9,314 nt of DNA, taken from contig PMJE01000228.1 in assembly GCA_003157315.1 (NCBI GenBank), forward strand, positions 1 to 9,314, in the 5' to 3' direction. Origin of the DNA: Myxococcales bacterium. GTDB lineage: Bacteria > Myxococcota > Polyangia > Fen-1088. A program made the position numbers and the translations under genes. Under the pieces are notes generated by a model that worked only from the letters and a program-made list of their open reading frames with translations, was not told the DNA's origin and ran no database searches. Below are positions 6,891-9,314 of the stretch, one piece after another (position 1 is the stretch's first letter; each line of letters opens with the position of its first letter).

Positions 6891-8579
6891 ATGGACATGT
6901 TTCCTTTCAGATGGCGCGGGGGTCTTTGGCTGTTTGCCGCGATCTCCTTCGTCTACCTGTTCTCCCTGAGCCGTGAGCGTCCCTGGGGAGACGCCACCCC
7001 GCTATGGGAGGTCGCGGACAGCATGGCCAACCGTGACACCATTGCCATCAAGACCCGCTGGCCAGCTACGCTTCCCCTCGGTCGAGGCGGCAGGGTCTAC
7101 GGCGTAGCCCCGGTCCTTCAGTCGGCAATACACGTTCCCGGCGCCGTGTTGCAACGTCTGGTGCAAGAACACTTTCCACGCCTAGCGCAACTGGCATGGC
7201 GGTTCACCTGCCACCTGGCACCCACCCTGTTGGGGGCGCTGACTTGCGTGCTCTTCTTTGGTATCTGCCGCCGCTTGGGCGCAAGGCCCACGTCCGCTGC
7301 CCTGACCACCATCGCGCTGGGGCTGGGCAGCACGCTTTGGGTGTACTCCCGCTACACCTACTCGGAGGCGCTGCAAACCGCATGTTTCACTGGCTTCTTT
7401 GCCCAGCTACTTGAAACGCAAAGGAACCCTTCGCGCCGCAGCGGCGCAATTTTGGGCATGTGGGCCGGGCTGTTGGTCAATTCCAAGTACAGCTATGTCG
7501 TGTCTGCGGCAGGCGGGGCCATCTATCTGATGGTGGCCTTGCGGGGACGATGGCGGTTGCTTCTGGAAACCGCGGCGGCTGCGATGGTTGCGACGTTGCC
7601 CTTTGCAGCCGTGATCTTGCTCTACAACTACGCACGTTGGGGCAACATCTTCACGGTTGGCTACGGCGCTGCCGGCTACGATCTTACTAGCCCGGCTGGC
7701 ATTCGCGAGAACGTAGCCTTCGGTCTGTGGGGCATGTTTCTCTCGCCTGGCAAGAGCGTGTTCCTCTACAGCCCGCCGCTTCTGGCCGGCCTGATCGGGC
7801 TTCCCCGCGCAATCCGTCGCTGGCCGCAGTTCTTGCCGGCGGCACTTCTCACCATAGTGCCCAGCGTATTGGTCTACGCCCGTCTGGTTTTCTGGGCCGG
7901 CGACTACGCCTGGGGGCCCCGCTATCTGGTTTTTGCCGTGCCGACCATGCTGCTGCCCGCATGCTTGCTGATAGACGACCTTCTGGCAGCAGCCATCAGT
8001 CTTCGGCGTCTGCTGGCCGCCAGCGCACTCGGCACCCTGCTGCTAGCAGGCGGGTTTGTGCAGTTCTTGGGCAACGCCTTCTACTGGGACCACTTCATAC
8101 GCATCCAGCGCGAGGCTGCGCGCGCCTGGCTGGGCGCGCCCAACGCAAAGGGCAGCGCCATAGGTGACACCCCCTGGGCGTGCGGCGCTTGCTTCGAAGA
8201 CATGTACTCCATGCAGTGGCTGCCGCCCTTCCAGCCCATCATGGCCCACTACTGGATGTTTCGGCACGTGTACCGCGACGACAAATGGGTGGCCGCCGAA
8301 AAGGACGCCCCCTGGCATCGGTACACCTCGATGCAACTCAACATCGCCGCAAGCTGGAACCGCGCCCGTTTGGACTGGTGGTTCATCGAGTTCCGTCCCA
8401 CCAACCCCCAACTCTCCTGGACCCTCATATTCCTGCTGCCCTCGCTGGCGTTGCTGTGCTTCGGGCTCTTCCTGCATGAGGTTTGGTGGGCTGCGCGCCG
8501 CAGTCGAGCCCGCGCGGGATTGGCTCCGCTCCCGTGCTCTCGCGAGCCTTACGACCCGGCCTTGACCGCCTCCACGTAG
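6891..8579 (+). CDS. GT-C/GT39-like polytopic membrane glycosyltransferase
   Basis: This 562-residue protein has roughly ten hydrophobic segments. After the first (11-27) comes RERPWGDATPLWEVADSM (28-45); D34 sits where GT-C enzymes carry the catalytic acid in the first extracytoplasmic loop. Other typical features are TLWVYSRYTYSEAL (148-161), GMFLSPGKSVFLYSPPLLAG (281-300) and WAGDYAWGPRYLVFAVP (335-351), the last two very characteristic of phospholipid-carrier-dependent GT39/PMT-like proteins. A hydrophilic loop (about 398-508), rich in Trp, Asp and His, probably faces the periplasm, followed by a final membrane helix (509-528) and a basic tail. Acceptor and sugar cannot be told. The ATG at 6891 lies 37 bases after the DUF2079 stop, so the two are likely co-transcribed; no good ribosome site is visible, and M3 (6897) is an alternative start. 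The 3' end overlaps the convergent DUF1844 gene. Confidence 0.78.
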   Translation: MDMFPFRWRGGLWLFAAISFVYLFSLSRERPWGDATPLWEVADSMANRDTIAIKTRWPATLPLGRGGRVYGVAPVLQSAIHVPGAVLQRLVQEHFPRLAQLAWRFTCHLAPTLLGALTCVLFFGICRRLGARPTSAALTTIALGLGSTLWVYSRYTYSEALQTACFTGFFAQLLETQRNPSRRSGAILGMWAGLLVNSKYSYVVSAAGGAIYLMVALRGRWRLLLETAAAAMVATLPFAAVILLYNYARWGNIFTVGYGAAGYDLTSPAGIRENVAFGLWGMFLSPGKSVFLYSPPLLAGLIGLPRAIRRWPQFLPAALLTIVPSVLVYARLVFWAGDYAWGPRYLVFAVPTMLLPACLLIDDLLAAAISLRRLLAASALGTLLLAGGFVQFLGNAFYWDHFIRIQREAARAWLGAPNAKGSAIGDTPWACGACFEDMYSMQWLPPFQPIMAHYWMFRHVYRDDKWVAAEKDAPWHRYTSMQLNIAASWNRARLDWWFIEFRPTNPQLSWTLIFLLPSLALLCFGLFLHEVWWAARRSRARAGLAPLPCSREPYDPALTAST

Positions 8580-8980
8580 CGCAGGCGCAGATCATACAGG
8601 AGACTATCCAGCAGCTTGTCCTCCTCCGGGGTGAGGTTGGACCGGGTCTTCTCCCAGAGCAGCGTCAGCAGGTCGATGGTGTGCTTGGCCATGGGCAGGT
8701 CGCGGCGCTTGCCGGTTTCTCCCGGCGGTTCCACCTCGCCGAGGTGGATGAGTGCCGCGCTGCCTAGGGACAGGATGAAGGTGGAGAAGTCCGCCGGCGG
8801 CACCCCACGATCACTGCCCGCCTCGGGACTTGTCCCATCCCCAGGAAGGGGTCCCTTCCCGGGCGCAGGTGGCTCGCCCGAAGCGGTTTCTGCGGCTGGC
8901 GCAGACTGAGTCTCTTCTCCCTCGGAAAAAGACCGGCGATCGGTTACCCTGAAACCGGGCTTCTGTTCGGAGTCCGACAT
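8549..8980 (-). CDS. DUF1844 family protein
   Basis: This 143-residue soluble protein of unknown function has a short N-terminal motif, KPGFRVTDRRSFSEGEE (7-23), an Ala/Pro/Gly/Glu-rich, probably disordered stretch (about 25-60), then the DUF1844 domain: DFSTFILSLGSAALIHLGE (64-82), LPMAKHTIDLLTLLWEKT (95-112) and LTPEEDKLLDSLLYDLRLRYV (116-136). These blocks match the family closely as I remember it; DUF1844 is common in deltaproteobacterial-type and acidobacterial genomes. No signal peptide or true transmembrane helix is evident, and the domain looks helical. It lies 31 bases after the small gene at 9012-9233 and probably shares its transcript. Its stop lies inside the end of the convergent GT-C gene (31-base overlap). 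No strong ribosome site precedes the ATG, but the MSDSEQKPGF start agrees with other members. Confidence 0.85.
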   Translation of the reverse strand: MSDSEQKPGFRVTDRRSFSEGEETQSAPAAETASGEPPAPGKGPLPGDGTSPEAGSDRGVPPADFSTFILSLGSAALIHLGEVEPPGETGKRRDLPMAKHTIDLLTLLWEKTRSNLTPEEDKLLDSLLYDLRLRYVEAVKAGS

Positions 8981-9011
8981 GTGGGAAGGCTACCCAGCCA
9001 AGCCCCAGCTT

Positions 9012-9233
9012 TCAAGGTGTGGTACTGGCGGGAGGAGATGGGATGGCTTCCTCCTCCGAACGGGAGCCCGCCTCAGGGACCTCGTCGGGCGACCTCAGCT
9101 TGTCTGCGGAGTCCGCCAGCGACTTCAAGAACTTGTCGTAGTCTTTGCGCGTGATGAGACCACGCTTGATGTTGCGTTCGACGATCCGGCGATCGAACAG
9201 GGCGGGATCCTGGGCTGCTTCTTCACGAGTCAT
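9012..9233 (-). CDS. small charged protein of unknown function (73 aa)
   Basis: I do not recognise a named family. The first 45 residues are compact and charged: MTREEAAQDPALFDRR, then IVERNIKRGLITRKDYDKFL, then SLADSADKL, which reads as two or three amphipathic helices. The remainder (about 48-73) is a Pro/Ser/Glu-rich, probably disordered tail. There are no cysteines, signal peptide or membrane segments. GC-rich codon use and the clear composition break between helical head and low-complexity tail, together with the tight downstream DUF1844 gene on the same strand, support a real gene; the antisense frame over the same bases gives a less protein-like product. No ribosome site is visible ahead of the ATG, and the promoter-like sequence upstream would leave almost no leader. 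A regulatory or assembly-factor role cannot be inferred from sequence alone. Confidence 0.68.
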   Translation of the reverse strand: MTREEAAQDPALFDRRIVERNIKRGLITRKDYDKFLKSLADSADKLRSPDEVPEAGSRSEEEAIPSPPASTTP

Positions 9234-9242
9234 GGCGCACAG

Positions 9243-9271
9243 TGCTTAGCGAGTGCGCTCACTCAAGTCAA
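9243..9271 (-). promoter_or_regulatory. possible sigma-70-type promoter for the 73-aa gene and DUF1844 gene
   Basis: On the minus strand TTGACT (9266-9271; five of six matches to TTGACA) is followed after 17 bases by TAAGCA (9243-9248), a poor -10. The spacer holds a small inverted repeat, GAGTG-AGCG-CACTC (9251-9264), which could be an operator. Transcription from here would begin about 3 bases before the ATG at 9233. Confidence 0.3.
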
Positions 9272-9289
9272 GGGGCAGTAATATTCAGA

Positions 9290-9312
9290 TGGGAACCCTG
9301 AGAGGGTTCCCA
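9290..9312. other. perfect 10-bp hairpin at the right edge
   Basis: TGGGAACCCT (9290-9299), loop GAG (9300-9302), AGGGTTCCCA (9303-9312). No T-run follows on either strand within view. It may end transcription of a minus-strand gene lying beyond the window, or be an intergenic structural repeat; the window stops too soon to decide. Confidence 0.55.
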
Positions 9313-9314
9313 AA

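Noticed and set aside
8844..8859. GGAAGGG-GT-CCCTTCC inverted repeat
   Set aside because: It lies in the Pro/Gly-rich linker coding region of the DUF1844 gene, where GGG/CCC-rich codons produce such symmetry readily; nothing else suggests a site.

Overview
The window is strongly GC-rich, gene-dense bacterial DNA with codon third positions dominated by G and C. The gene content fits a myxobacterial or other former-deltaproteobacterial (Myxococcota-like) chromosome: futalosine-route menaquinone genes, a DUF1844 protein, a DUF2079 membrane protein and a GT-C glycosyltransferase-like protein. The taxonomic call is an inference from gene content and composition; no rRNA or other marker gene is present.

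Region 1 (1-4821, + strand) is a tightly packed menaquinone operon. In order it holds the 3' end of a trans-polyprenyl diphosphate synthase (side-chain supply), a UbiE/MenG-type methyltransferase (last step), a 200-residue protein that looks like an internally deleted MqnE/MqnC paralogue without the radical-SAM cysteines, MqnE (aminofutalosine synthase), and one continuous protein joining MqnA (chorismate dehydratase) to MqnC (cyclic dehypoxanthine futalosine synthase). Every junction overlaps by 1-4 bases (TAATG, ATGA, GTGA, ATGA), which suggests translational coupling. The hydrolase (MqnB/MTAN), MqnD, the prenyltransferase and the decarboxylase are not in the window.

Region 2 (4822-8579, + strand) begins with a 91-base gap carrying a weak promoter-like sequence and a possible 14-codon leader ORF. 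Two large polytopic membrane proteins follow: a DUF2079 protein with an extra N-terminal membrane region, and a GT-C/GT39-like protein. Neither has an obvious functional link to menaquinone. Both are probably lipid-linked-sugar glycosyltransferases acting at the outer face of the inner membrane.

Region 3 (8549-9233, - strand) holds two small soluble genes, a DUF1844 protein and an unrecognised 73-residue charged protein. They converge on, and overlap by 31 bases, the end of the GT-C gene. A promoter-like sequence and a perfect 10-bp hairpin lie at the right edge.

The points most worth a second look are the MqnA-MqnC fusion, which joins two non-consecutive steps, and the cluster-less radical-SAM-like protein encoded between the methyltransferase and mqnE. 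No tRNA, rRNA, CRISPR array, insertion sequence or phage gene was seen.
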